This document shows positions 37,779 through 47,871 of a stretch of DNA of 64,000 nucleotides, one piece after another; position 1 is the stretch's first letter; each line of letters begins with the position of its first letter. Location: assembly GCA_001632425.1 (NCBI GenBank), contig KV425578.1, positions 290,498-354,497 on the forward strand. The letters run 5' to 3'. This DNA is from Neolentinus lepideus HHB14362 ss-1 (Eukaryota; Basidiomycota; Agaricomycetes; Gloeophyllales; Gloeophyllaceae). A program made the translations under genes and the position numbers. A model generated the notes under the pieces. It searched no databases. It saw nothing but the letters and a program-made list of their open reading frames with translations, and had not been told where the DNA came from.

Positions 37779-38750
37779 ATGGGCAAGTTCTACGACGACA
37801 TACCCCCGCATATCATCGAGTGGGTGGAGAAACAGCATATGTTCACTGTGGCTACGGCCCCTCTCTCTGCCACCGGCCACGTCAATGTATCCACGAAAGG
37901 AGTTGGAGGCACTTTCCACGTCGTGGACAGCAAGACGGTGTGGTATGAAGATCTGACTGGCAGTGGTGAGTAGACACAGATTCTAGCAGTCGGGACTAGA
38001 AGATGTACATTCTGAATGTGATTGCCCGGCAGGAAGCGAAACGATTGCTCATTTGCGAGAAAATGGGCGTATTACAATCCTGTTCAGCGCATTTGAAGGT
38101 CCCCCTGTGATCTGTCGCGTGTTCGGCACAGGTTTGCGAAAGTGTTGGCGTCGACTCTGTCTTCAGAGCTGAGCTTGCGTCTTAGGAAAGGTCCACGAAT
38201 TTGGCTCCCCGGAATATTCCTCTTACGCACCTCCAGCCAATCGAACGCCAGGTTCACGATCTGTGATAGTCGTGGATGTCCACAAAGTTGGGACAGTAAG
38301 TTCTCATATTCCGTAATCATCCATCAGAAATCATTGACACTGTCACAGAGTTGTGGTTTCGGCGTGCCATTCTACGAGTTCATAGGCCATCGCGAAACAC
38401 TTCTCAACACTGCTTCGATGTTTGAAAAGCGAGACCTCGCGACACCGGATAACATTGCCGACAACGGCTTGAAGGCATACTGGCGACGCATGAACTCGGA
38501 GAGCATCGACGGTTTACCGGCCCTTACAGAAGTACCCCACCAATCCCATCTGCCTCTAGACGCCGTCCATGATTATAGCAAATTTGGCGTCACGAAGAAG
38601 ACAAAAAAGAACTCCGACGATAAGGTGGAAGTCAAGGTGAAGGGCTTAGGCTCTGCTTGGATCAGTGGAGATGAAGTAAAATTGGCATTGGCGTTCTTGT
38701 TCGGCGCGATCATCTCTACTTTCTTCGCCAGGATAACTGGCAAGGCATAG
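37779..38750 (+). CDS. Tail-anchored PPOX-fold flavoprotein-like protein, copy C
   Basis: Four exons, 37779-37965, 38033-38131, 38186-38295 and 38349-38750, give 265 aa. It starts MGKFYDDIPPHIIEWVEKQH and carries FTVATAPLSATGHVNVSTKG, GTFHVVDSKTVWYEDLTGSG, IAHLRENGRITILFSAFEG and SCGFGVPFYEFIGHRETLL. Exon lengths of 187, 99 and 110 nt are identical to copy A, so the intron positions are ancestral to the group. A C-terminal hydrophobic span (VKLALAFLFGAIISTFFARI) gives the same tail-anchor layout. Its first exon is closer in sequence to copy B and its context is opposite in strand to A and B, on the other side of GT90. FMN binding inferred; substrate unknown. Confidence 0.85.
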
Positions 38751-39067
38751 ATGCCCCGCGTGAGAAACCCCGGTGTAGTACAGCGGACAATATCTATGCA
38801 GCATTGCAGACAGTACTGTATAACTCCGTTGTTTCCGGGTGGCTACTATTCTTCCAATGGCAAGTGACTTTGCTTTGCGTGCATACAACTCGAACACGCA
38901 GGTCGCCCTGACCTTTAGTATTTAGTTACCAGACACGAGAAGGGCGTGTTGATCGAGGCGGGTTTCACCATCGTGACCAAGTGTGAATCAGTGAAGTGTT
39001 TTACTATTGAGACAAATGATACGTACCTGGTGTTAACCAAGGCTGGCGCGCATATGGTGCTCCACCA
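38751..39067. other. Spacer between PPOX copy C and the decayed copy D
   Basis: About 320 bp. An open frame at 38946-39155 runs into the copy D remnant; its first part has no recognisable similarity to the PPOX copies. Confidence 0.45.
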
Positions 39068-39548
39068 CAAAGGGGCAGCATTATTTGTGACCGATGCCTT
39101 CAACGCCGGGACGGTGTGTAATATTGTGTGTATAAGTTACTTGGCCTTGAGTTAATTTCTAATGCGTATCCTTTACAGAGTTGCGGATCTGCCGTACCGT
39201 TCTATGAGTTCGAGGGGCACCGTGATACATTTCTTGATACATTGCTGAGCTTCTGTAGCGACTGTCACGAGGAGAAGGATCTGGGCGCAGATGGACACTA
39301 TACTGACAATTGATTGAAAGCATATTGTAACCTCAGGAGTCTTGACAGTTTAACTGGACTGCAGAGTGCACATTTATCTGACCAGTCCCTGAGACCTACA
39401 GAGATCTGGCCGCTTTGGGGGGAATGATATGAAACACAGAGGGACAGAAGTGAAGCAGGAGCAGATGAAGCTCATGCTGCTGGCGTTCCTGTTTGGCGCG
39501 ATCGTCTCAGTATTCTTTTCCGCCCTGCTCATATCCTCCGACGTATAA
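39068..39548 (+). pseudogene. Decayed PPOX copy D
   Basis: Only the end of exon 3, an intron and a damaged last exon remain. The intron before 39179 is clearly homologous to the last intron of copy A (shared AT-rich middle and the end ATCCTTTACAG). The exon then reads SCGSAVPFYEFEGHRDTFLD, and KDLGADGHYTDN followed by an in-frame TGA where copy A has a Gly codon. Further on, small deletions and frame shifts separate recognisable blocks (LQSAHLSDQS; MKLMLLAFLFGAIVSVFF). Exons 1 and 2 are absent. The last block ends in a stop at 39546-39548. It derives from a copy A-like parent, and is most likely non-functional. Confidence 0.8.
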
Positions 39549-39550
39549 AA
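39544..39550 (+). promoter_or_regulatory. TATA box of the PriA-like gene
   Basis: TATAAAA lies 45-51 bp before the ATG at 39595. It overlaps the terminal TAA of the decayed PPOX copy, so the remnant forms the upstream flank of this promoter. Confidence 0.6.
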
Positions 39551-39594
39551 CCTCGTAGGATGGAGAGACACTCGTCAAAATTACCACTCGAGCC

Positions 39595-40837
39595 ATGCGT
39601 TCTAAAGCATTTTCCTCCGCTTTTGCGCTCACAGCATTAGTGGCGCAGGTATCTGCAACTGCATGCTCCGCTGGTTACCACTCTTCCAATGGCCAGACGC
39701 CTTGTACTGCTTGCCCTGCAGGAACCTTTCAATCTCGTACGTCAGTCACCTCTTCGTCTTTTCATGTCGATATTGAATTGAAAATCTACTCGCCAGAGAC
39801 CGGAGCAACCAGCTGCACACCAGCCCAGGCGGGTTGGTACGCCTCCGGTATAGGCAATACAGCCGAGAAGGAGTGCGGGGCAGGGTACTATAGCACAGGC
39901 GGTGCCGCTGCCTGTACTATTTGCCCAGCGGGAACCTATTGCAACTCCAACACACAGACCTCACCACAAGAGTGCGAGCCCGGGCGGTACTCCTCGACTC
40001 CTGGTGCAACGCAGGATTGTGCACAGTGTCCCAAAGGGACGTTCAACAATGTACATGGTTCAACCAAGTGCTGTAGTTGCTGCTCTGGATGGTACACCGT
40101 TCGTGGCTTCTGTTTTCATCACATTAAGCATTCACTAGAATTTAAAGACAGGATCAAGTGGGGCAGACGCACTGCTTCAACTGCCCAAACAAAGGGAGCT
40201 ATCAACAGGGCTACTCACCCGTTGGTTCTACCTCCTCCAATCAGTGTATCGCGGCAAGTGGTGCTTTGTCGACCTGCACGCAGTCCTACGACGGAACATG
40301 CCGTACGTTTGTCTCCCGGTACTCTTGTTTCTAGCTAACCTACTACCTGCTTGAGCAGCAGCAATCGGTGGCTCCTCTCCCTCCCAGCATAGACGAACAG
40401 TCTCTTACCGGGAGTATTGCGCGAGACCTGGGTACAAGAGCTGCCCCCTGTGGAACACCGTCCAGAGTCGTTTCGGCACCCAGACCGTGTACAAATACGA
40501 GTGTGTTAACATCGCGAGTGACATCGAATCATGTGGTGGATGCGTCGACGACCCAAATTTCGGCAAGCACGGCGCCGACGGGGGACGGGATTGTACCGCT
40601 ATTCCGAACGTCGACGATGTCACCTGCAGCCATGGCACCTGTAATATTCGTGAGTGATCGTGCCGGCGTCCGTTCATGGCACACAGCTTACATCTGTCCT
40701 CAGTGAAATGCTCGAAGGGTTACAGCCTCTCCGCCAATGGCTCGAGCTGCGTTCCTGCACCGCACAAAAGGGGCTCGCACACGAACAGCAGCCACTCTCA
40801 TGGCAATGCGAAGCATCATGCACCTGCGAAGCAGTAG
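39595..40837 (+). CDS. PriA-like cysteine-rich secreted protein with ephrin-receptor-like repeats
   Basis: Five exons, 39595-39736, 39797-40098, 40152-40302, 40359-40649 and 40704-40837, give 339 aa. A signal peptide (MRSKAFSSAFALTALVAQVSA) precedes Cys-rich repeats of the GCC2/GCC3 type: GYHSSNGQTPCTACPAGTFQ, GYYSTGGAAACTICPAGTYC, GRYSSTPGATQDCAQCPKGTF. The C-terminal part carries YECVNIASDIESCGGCV, DCTAIPNVDDVTCSHGTC and KCSKGYSLSANGSSCVP, the pattern of the PriA family first described from Lentinula edodes primordia. It ends in a His/Ser-rich tail. Probably extracellular or wall-associated; molecular function unknown. A TATA box close to the start suggests regulated, possibly strong expression. 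Confidence 0.85.
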
Positions 40838-41088
40838 ACCAAGCATCCTACCCATGATTATGGACTGTATTCTCAGTTGCGCACCGCTATATCTCTTTCC
40901 GCCGTATCGAACATGTAGCTATAGAACACAATGTAGCCATAATCTTAACTTACGTGCGTGCCTTGAAATAAAGAATGGTCCCGGCTGAAAGTTTCATCGT
41001 TCATTTACGCAGACTCGACATCATTCGCTCATTGGGTGGAATTGCAGAAGGGATAAATCTAGCATGGACTCGTCAGTACATGATTTAT

Positions 41089-42243
41089 TCAGAATAGCGG
41101 TACATCGTGCTTCGCATCATCAGTGGAGAAATTATACTTCTTCATCGCCCTCCATTTCACAAAGTCCGGAAACGCCCAAAGTGCCAGCTGCGACCAGCTC
41201 ATCAGCCAGGGCAGGAACACCGCACCATCTCCTTCATCCAATGCCTTCACACATCGCCGGGCTACGACCTCGCGTTTCAGTCCCTTAGTATTTGGGTCAG
41301 CCTCGCGCACCTCGCCGCCGTCGACTGCGGACGCGCGGAAATTGCCCTCTACGGTCGCGGGTAGGACGAAGGCGAAATGGATGTCGGGGTGTTCGATTGA
41401 AAGGGACTGATAGAGCATAAAGGAGGCAGACTTGGTGGACCCGTAGAGGGTGCGTGTGGGAGCGGGGATGACGGATGCGAGGGTGGAGAGGAGAAGAATG
41501 GAGGGTGATGGAGAAGTCGTGGATAAGAGAGGAATCTAGGAGTTGTTTAGCTGACATATATGTCCGGAAGCACGTTGACACGTACCAAGGATACTGCTGC
41601 TACCAGGGGACCGATATAGTTGCCCTTCATCGCTGCTGCAGTGACTTCGACGGTCTTCTGAAGAGCTGTTTCGTCGGCTTGGGGAGGAGTATATAGCTTC
41701 CCTTTCTTTTCCACCCCAGCAACCTCCATTAAGGGCTTCAGGGCAGACACTCCAGCGGCAACGACCAAAGTATCCAGTCCCCGCCACTCTGCATCATCAC
41801 ATTTCAGTCAGTCCTCTAGGCTCGCACTGCAAACACGTCCTCCCACCTGTTTCCAGTGCAGTTCGTACTCGCACCATGTCTTCCACCTCCGAGAAATCCG
41901 CGACTACATGAATCACTCTCTTCCCACCCGCTTGATATTCTCCATGACCTGCCGTAGTCGATAACGCTCTGCACTCCTCTGCAACCGTTTCCAACTCCGC
42001 TTCTCTTCTTGCAACAACGCACACTCTGGCCCCCCTTGATGCATAGATGTGTGCAATAGCTCTTCCAATTCCACTAGACGCTCCAAGAATCAAGACTCGT
42101 TCGTAGTTCTCAGGAAGTTTGGAGGAACGGTGGAATCGATTCAGGCTGCGTCGGATGGATAGAAGGATGGGTATAGACAATCCTAAAACCAGCCAGAGAG
42201 ATCTGTTCGCAGTCATGTCGTTCATTATGGTCCGGAAGAGCAA
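41089..42243 (-). CDS. Membrane-anchored short-chain dehydrogenase/reductase
   Basis: Three exons, 41847-42243, 41586-41788 and 41089-41535, give 348 aa. The N-terminus has one membrane span (SLWLVLGLSIPILLSI), then the cofactor motif GASSGIGRAIA, preceded by RVLILGA. After the first intron come LVVAAGVSALKPL (NAG-like position) and the catalytic Ser region LLLSTLASV with YGSTK as the active-site Tyr-x-x-x-Lys. The C-terminus carries another hydrophobic patch (WLMSWSQLALWAF). Topology and layout resemble ER-bound SDRs such as the 11-beta-HSD or 3-ketosphinganine reductase groups, but substrate cannot be assigned. The ATG at 42225 is an alternative start. Divergent from the Ncp1-like gene. Confidence 0.85.
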
Positions 42244-42836
42244 ATGAAACAGGTCGCGCAGTGAAGGATCAAGTCAATAGAACTACAGAAGAGGAAGCCC
42301 AACTGTAATGGAAATCTGAACTTGAACTTACGCGTGACGGAGGCGCGACATATGCACGTGACCGCATGCATTCCACTTCATACATGTATTTCTGTTCGTT
42401 CGGATTCCTACTTCGGCTCCGGATAATATTCGTTTGTGACGAGTCATATTCTTCTAAGAACCCGTTTTCTTTTTCAGAAAAAAAAAACGCAATATTGCAC
42501 CGCACATTGCTTCAAATCACTAGAACAATCTCGAGTATATTACAAATTTAGATGTGTTGCACATCCAACGCACCAAATTAACATAAAGTACCTCCTGGAA
42601 AGAACAGATTGACTGACTCGCAGTCTCGCAGGACGCACAGCCGTCAACGTTAAGGCCGTGTGAATTATAACTTCCTATTCGAGCGGCGTCCACGCGAGGT
42701 GACATCACTGCCCGTCGATCGTTACGCCACCTAGTGCCAGCCACTTCTGACGCATGTCGGACCCTATAAAGCCCTCCTTCCCTCGTCCAAATGCCCACAC
42801 TTTCCACCTTTTGGTATTGTCAGTCACAGCGAGTCT
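42244..42836. promoter_or_regulatory. Divergent region SDR / Ncp1-like, with TATA box
   Basis: About 590 bp between two outward-facing starts. TATAAAG at 42765-42771 lies 66 bp before the Ncp1-like ATG. An A-run near 42478 interrupts otherwise unremarkable sequence. Confidence 0.5.
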
Positions 42837-44024
42837 ATGGGCTACCGTTCTTCCGTACTTTCTACGCCAGCTAGCGACCACTCTGTCTACTACGACGCGC
42901 CCATGATGCACATCAACACGGATGATCATGATGGTGAGGCAGAAGATGCGACGCGTGCGGGGTCGGTTAAGAGCAGAGCACAGTCCGTCTCAATTCCCAA
43001 GAATCCAGTCACGAACACCCAGCCAGACCCTAGAGCAGTGTATGGGGAGGAGGACGGTGACGAGGAGCAAGGCGGAGGATCCTCCGAGGGGGAGGAGGAG
43101 GTAGCACTGCAGCCCGGACCCGATCCTTTCGACGACAACCGTGGCAAGTCTCGGATGCGAGACCGCAAGCAGCGTGCCAGTATCTCAGGCTTCAACTACA
43201 CAACCGGCAAGACGCCAGCCTCCGTTTCGTCTCGCAGGGCGAAATCCGTTCCTAGAGCTGGTTCGCCCTCGGCAGAGAGCTTTGGGACTGAGCCCGTGTC
43301 TGCGGAGAGTGCACCAGCGGGTAGCCTGCGAGCGAAGAGTTCTCTCAAGAAACGTGCCAGTCTTCGAAGTGGGGTGTTCTCCGCAGGTCCTGGGACGGTC
43401 GGTCCCGCTGTGTCGACCGAGCCCGACTTAACCATGACCACGAGACAACGGACAGCGGAGAGTATCCTTACTCCCAAGCAGAAGTCAAAGATCAGTAAGG
43501 AGGAATGTGCGTCCTGTCCTTGATCCATATGTTTTCCATGTATTTAACAATGAATAGTGAAGGAGGGCAAGCGTCTCTCCAAGATCATCCGGACCGAGCA
43601 GAAGGCGGAGCGTCAAGCACTGGATATTGCCATGAAGGAGCTCGCTGAGCTTACCAAGCTCCAGAAAGCGGCGATGAAGGTCAGTCCTGCGTACTCTTAC
43701 CGGCGCTCTGTCTGACGTTTCCTCCGCTAGGATGAATCCCGCGCACATACCACGCATGCTACGACGTTGAAGGGATTCCATAAGACCGAGCTCGAATACC
43801 TCGCGGCACGGGCGAAATACGAGTCGGCGTTGACGGACCTCAAGAACGCGGAGGAGGGGCTTGAGCAGATGCGGCATCATGCAGCCATGGTAACGGATAT
43901 GGTCAAGGAAAAGATGAGGGAGGTCGAGGATCTGCGCGGGATGAAAAAGGTCGACGACAGGGAGAGGATGGTGAAGGTCACGGAGTTGAAGGGCAAGGCG
44001 CAGGGGACGGCGACGACGCAGTAG
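42837..44024 (+). CDS. Ncp1-like coiled-coil protein
   Basis: Three exons, 42837-43506, 43558-43679 and 43731-44024, give 361 aa. The first 200 residues are low-complexity, rich in Ser, Glu, Gly and Arg, with acidic runs (GEEDGDEEQGGGSSEGEEE) and many SxxRAKS-like basic/Ser patches. The C-terminal 150 residues form a heptad-rich helix: GKRLSKIIRTEQKAERQALD, TELEYLAARAKYESALTDLK, EKMREVEDLRGMKKVDDRER. This layout agrees with basidiomycete proteins annotated as DNA-binding protein Ncp1, which I recognise by general pattern rather than by a firm domain. Nuclear role inferred only. Expression from a TATA promoter is likely. Confidence 0.7.
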
Positions 44025-44725
44025 TTAGGAGCGAGTTCCAATGCCGCTATAGTCTTGTAACTGTATAATTGTATGCTAGAAATATTGTGTAAATTTATTC
44101 AGTCGATGCTCGGACTGTTCTGGAAGGCTTGGAACCACGTAGAAAGTCGAGTAAAACAAGAGATGGTTTGATTGCTGTATACGATGCATGCCAAAGTATT
44201 GCGTTGTAAACGTCGAAGGGAGTACTCCAACGGACGTTAGGGCCATAGCAACCGAGATATAGCACGCAAAGTGGCAGGCATGGCTCAGATGCAGAGATAT
44301 GAAGGATGCCATCAAGTCCATCACACGATTGTGGAAGGCAATTGCAAGATCATGATGTGAGACGGATGTTTGTAGAGACCTAGAAACAGCGAATGCGACG
44401 GCCACAGCTCAAACAATCTGGGTTCAACCAAAGAAAAACTTTGAGTACATATACCTTTTCGTGAGAGTCGAGACCCGATGCGAAACAGTCACGGCCATCA
44501 CCCGCAGCGCGTTCCGCCGGATGAGTGATGTGAACCGTGGCATACATCAGATACGCACATCTGCGTGTGCTCTTCTTCTCTTTGTGACTCTGAAGATCTG
44601 AGGATTGATCACGTGCACAGCACGCTGCGAACACCGCTAATTCGCAGAGTGTATGAGTTCTCATACGTCTGGAGGATAGCCCGGGACCACCTCAGGCCCG
44701 TGTAGTAACTCACGCTGCAATTGAT
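44025..44725. other. Spacer, no gene recognised
   Basis: About 700 bp covering the Ncp1-like 3' flank and the GTPase promoter. A 94-codon minus-strand frame (44380-44664) shows no motif. Confidence 0.5.
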
Positions 44726-45579
44726 ATGTCGGCGGTATCACGGACAGATAAAACCTCGGAGGTGGAGACATGGAAGGTGTACATCTATGGAGCATCTGAA
44801 ACTGGTAAGACAACGTTAGCTCGAGCGGTGAGTACGTAGTGCGCCAGGCCATTGCAAGACTCTTACCGAATGTTCTATGTTCAGTTCACCGAGCCCTCAG
44901 TGGATCTGGGTTAGTAACTATCTCGATCTGGGTGTACTGGCAGGCTTACCTGATCATAGGGCCCAGGCCTTTGAGTACCGAACGACTCGCTCGGATGTTA
45001 ATGGTCGATGGTCAGCTATGCCGGATTGAGATCATGGACTCGCTACATTACGGTCAGCATCTCGAGCTGCTGTTCTGCACACAGAAAATACTGATGGTGC
45101 TGGTCTCCAGACGAATTCGGGTCCCAGATCTTCCCTCGAGGAGCACGACCTTCCGAGTGAGTTGCGCATTTTCACGCTGGAGCTTGGAGCTGATTAGCTT
45201 GATGTCGTACTGGAGGGATGCCGATGGATTTATCGTTATGTATTCCATCACCGACCGCAGTTCATTCGCGCAATTAGAGAGACTAGGCAGTATGGTGCAG
45301 TACATCGGGGCACGGAGAACCCAACGATGTCCTGTCGTCGTCGTCGGTAACAAATGCGACATGGAGTTCGCTCGGCAAGTATCGACGGAAGAGGGACAGT
45401 CGGCAGCAGGCGATCTACCATTCCTCGAGATGTCTGGGCGGACAAGGAAGAATGTGAACGTGAACGAGGTCCTTGGAATGCTCGTGCGGCAAATGAGAGC
45501 TGCGACGGCTCCGAAGATACCTCAAAGTCCATCGAGAGCTGTAGTCAGGAAACGATGGGATAGATGTATTGTGATGTAG
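44726..45579 (+). CDS. Atypical Ras-like small GTPase, prenylated
   Basis: Five exons, 44726-44827, 44885-44909, 44960-45052, 45111-45156 and 45216-45579, give 209 aa. The P-loop is GASETGKTT, G4 is NKCDM, and the C-terminus is the CaaX box CIVM after a basic stretch (RKRWDR), so farnesylation and membrane attachment are likely. DADGFIVMYSITDRSSF matches the Ras-family strand and helix after switch II. The G3 motif DxxGQ is not found: where Ras has DTAGQE this protein reads IEIMDSLHYDEFGSQ. G5 reads EMSGR rather than SAK. Effector (G2) residues are also unlike Ras. It may bind GTP with altered hydrolysis. Exon 2 is 25 nt. Splice choices are consistent but short exons leave some uncertainty. 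Confidence 0.75.
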
Positions 45580-45760
45580 AAAGAAATTCGCTTACGACGA
45601 ACAGACTGCAGGACAGCTTTCGGAGAATTGAATGTGTGAACACGTCTTTTCAACTTGGTAGGCCAGACATCCATAGGAGATGAATCAAGGTCGAACGATA
45701 ACAGAATGTTCAGCAGCGATGTAATGCTTTCACTTGGACATATACTGCTCCGACACGGTC

Positions 45761-46177
45761 TCAATTATCAATCAGTTTCGGGGCAAGCTGAAACTCGGGG
45801 AATAGCTCTTGCACGATCTCCCTCCCTTCACTCCAATCGTCCCAGTAGCCGTCACTCGAGACCCTGATCCCCTCTTCAGCCAGTACCGCCGCACACAGAA
45901 GAATGGCGGTGACCACGGCGTCGTAAGGTTTCCTCGCCGTCTTGCAGAAGTCGAAGTCGGGTAACCTTTTGCTCAGGTGAAAGGTCTCGTGCGACGGGTC
46001 GCCATTGAACACGATCTCTTCCTCGTTAACGATTGGGTCGTCTTTGTGAAGCCCGATAACGACGATCCCCTTTTCGCGAGCTGCTTTAATGATCTCTTTT
46101 GCACACACTACGACTTGCGGCCAGGCCATGGACCATTCTTCTGGGTCACGGCGTGTCCAGTAGTGTGTATATCCCAT
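45761..46177 (-). CDS. Conserved single-exon protein of unknown function (138 aa)
   Basis: One uninterrupted exon in a region where almost all genes are intron-rich. The protein starts MGYTHYWTRRDPEEWSMAWP and contains GIVVIGLHKDDPIVNEEEIV, FNGDPSHETFHLSKRLPDFD and FDFCKTARKPYDAVVTAILL, ending WDDWSEGREIVQELFPEF. The MGYTHYW opening and the FCKTARKPYD segment are, to my knowledge, shared with uncharacterised proteins of bacteria, phages and fungi; no function is established that I know. No signal peptide or clear membrane span except a hydrophobic helix AVVTAILLCAAVLAEE. The lack of introns and the family's distribution would fit past transfer from bacteria. Confidence 0.75.
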   Translation of the reverse strand: MGYTHYWTRRDPEEWSMAWPQVVVCAKEIIKAAREKGIVVIGLHKDDPIVNEEEIVFNGDPSHETFHLSKRLPDFDFCKTARKPYDAVVTAILLCAAVLAEEGIRVSSDGYWDDWSEGREIVQELFPEFQLAPKLIDN

Positions 46178-47871
46178 GTAGATTATCTCTGTAACGTTTC
46201 ATATTAATTGGATGCCGAGTTCAAAGGAAGTTGCAATACCTCTCTGGGAGGGGACAGGGAGATGGGCGAAGGTGGTTTTGGCGGTTTCAGTCCTTAGCTA
46301 TATAATAAATCATGTATGATCGAGGCTCTAGAAGTCATACCCATTTCGGTGAAATCACAGTGCGCGGATAAACTCAAATATTGTTTGCACATATATACAT
46401 TTGCAATCGACATGACATGACTCGTGCATAGCCGATTATCGATTTTGCGTACATTAATCACCTCTCCTCAACCCCGCGATGTCGCGTATAACATACATCA
46501 TAATTAAAACTATATACTCTTTTATAAATTGATTGTTATATAAGTCATTCTACTCACCCAAAGCTCTTCCAATTGATCTACCCGTCACAGCCGAGCTGGC
46601 TTGCTTCGGGTTGCAGTATTTTCCGAGTCTATCGGCTTGTAATACACGCGCCACAGACAAATATAGATACTGTCAGAGACCTAGTAGTCGGACACCCTAC
46701 ACTGTATGCCTTGCCCTACCTGCTATATCCCTCGTATCAGTTCCAATCCACCTGCAAAATGTCAGCATACATTGTGTCTATCATTCCCAAGTAGCTCTGT
46801 ATTTTTGTGTACAATACAGCTGAGTGTAGAAATATTCTATTTTTGTCATAGCCTTTGGAGCAGAGGACTATGTACTCGGACAGCGTATATAGCACCTGTT
46901 TCTGCATCCCAACCCAGCCTTAAACTTTGCATACCATGTCCCCTAATATGCTGGACTATGGTTCAGTACATTTGAGGGATGAATGAGAGCATAAACAGAG
47001 GATACAAATTGTGCCCAAACCCCAATATCATGCAAGCTGAGGAACATTCAGGTTGTATCTGCTGCAGGACACAGCTACTCTCATCCTAATGCTACTTAGA
47101 CTTCATCATTTAGGTCAGATAGATGATACACACAGCCCAAATGAGCCAATCCCCAACTGACATCGACATCTTCCTTTTAGTTTTTCACCCCTCCACTTCT
47201 GCTGCAGATGCACCTTGACCCAGGTCCCCAATCCCCCACCGCACTGACAAAATTAATAAAAAAATACCTTTGAGTACCTTCACTATATCTCAAACCACTC
47301 ACATAGCTTCTTGAGGCCAGCAGTCAGAGAGGACACAATAAGAGGCTTTGAAGTCGGGGAGGTCCAGTTGACTGACATTTCACAAGTGGCCATCTTGTCG
47401 GCCTCATAACAATGATAAATGGAGATCAATTTTGTTGTTCAGAGTCTCGTATGAGAGCCAAGATCATGTAGAATTGAATAGAGTGTACCCGGAGACAGCA
47501 CGACACCATGGTGGATGGCGAGAATGAGAGGACTGTAGAAGGCGGCGGCGCGCAGAACGCGAAACATCAAAAACGGAGAACTCCGACAGCGACGCTGAGG
47601 ATAACTCGGTCAGTTTTCAGCGTTTCCTCGTAAAACTTAGCAGAAGTGTTCACTCGAACTATAGCTTTCAAATGATATATAAATTGCAGTCTAATATTAG
47701 CTAAGGAGCGAGCAAAAGCCCACTGTCCGAGTAGGCAGTGTGTCCGACTACCCGATCCGCGACAGTAAACACCCCGCGACTTGATTGGTCTTCAACAACT
47801 TGTCTGACCTAGGCCTTAATCACGTCCTTATTTCCTTTTGCTGCGACCAACTTCTGCCTCATACTGTGGTA
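46178..47871. other. About 1.7 kb AT-rich intergenic region
   Basis: No gene recognised. The stretch is AT-rich up to about 47.4 kb, then moderately GC-rich. A 42-codon frame opening at 47508 (MVDGENERTVEGGG) looks coding-like but cannot be joined to the homeodomain gene. The last part is that gene's promoter. Confidence 0.5.

Noticed and set aside
37779..38750. Idea that the PPOX copies flank GT90 as one biosynthetic cluster
   Set aside because: No other biosynthetic enzymes or regulator nearby, and the copies look like simple local duplicates; recorded only as a family expansion.
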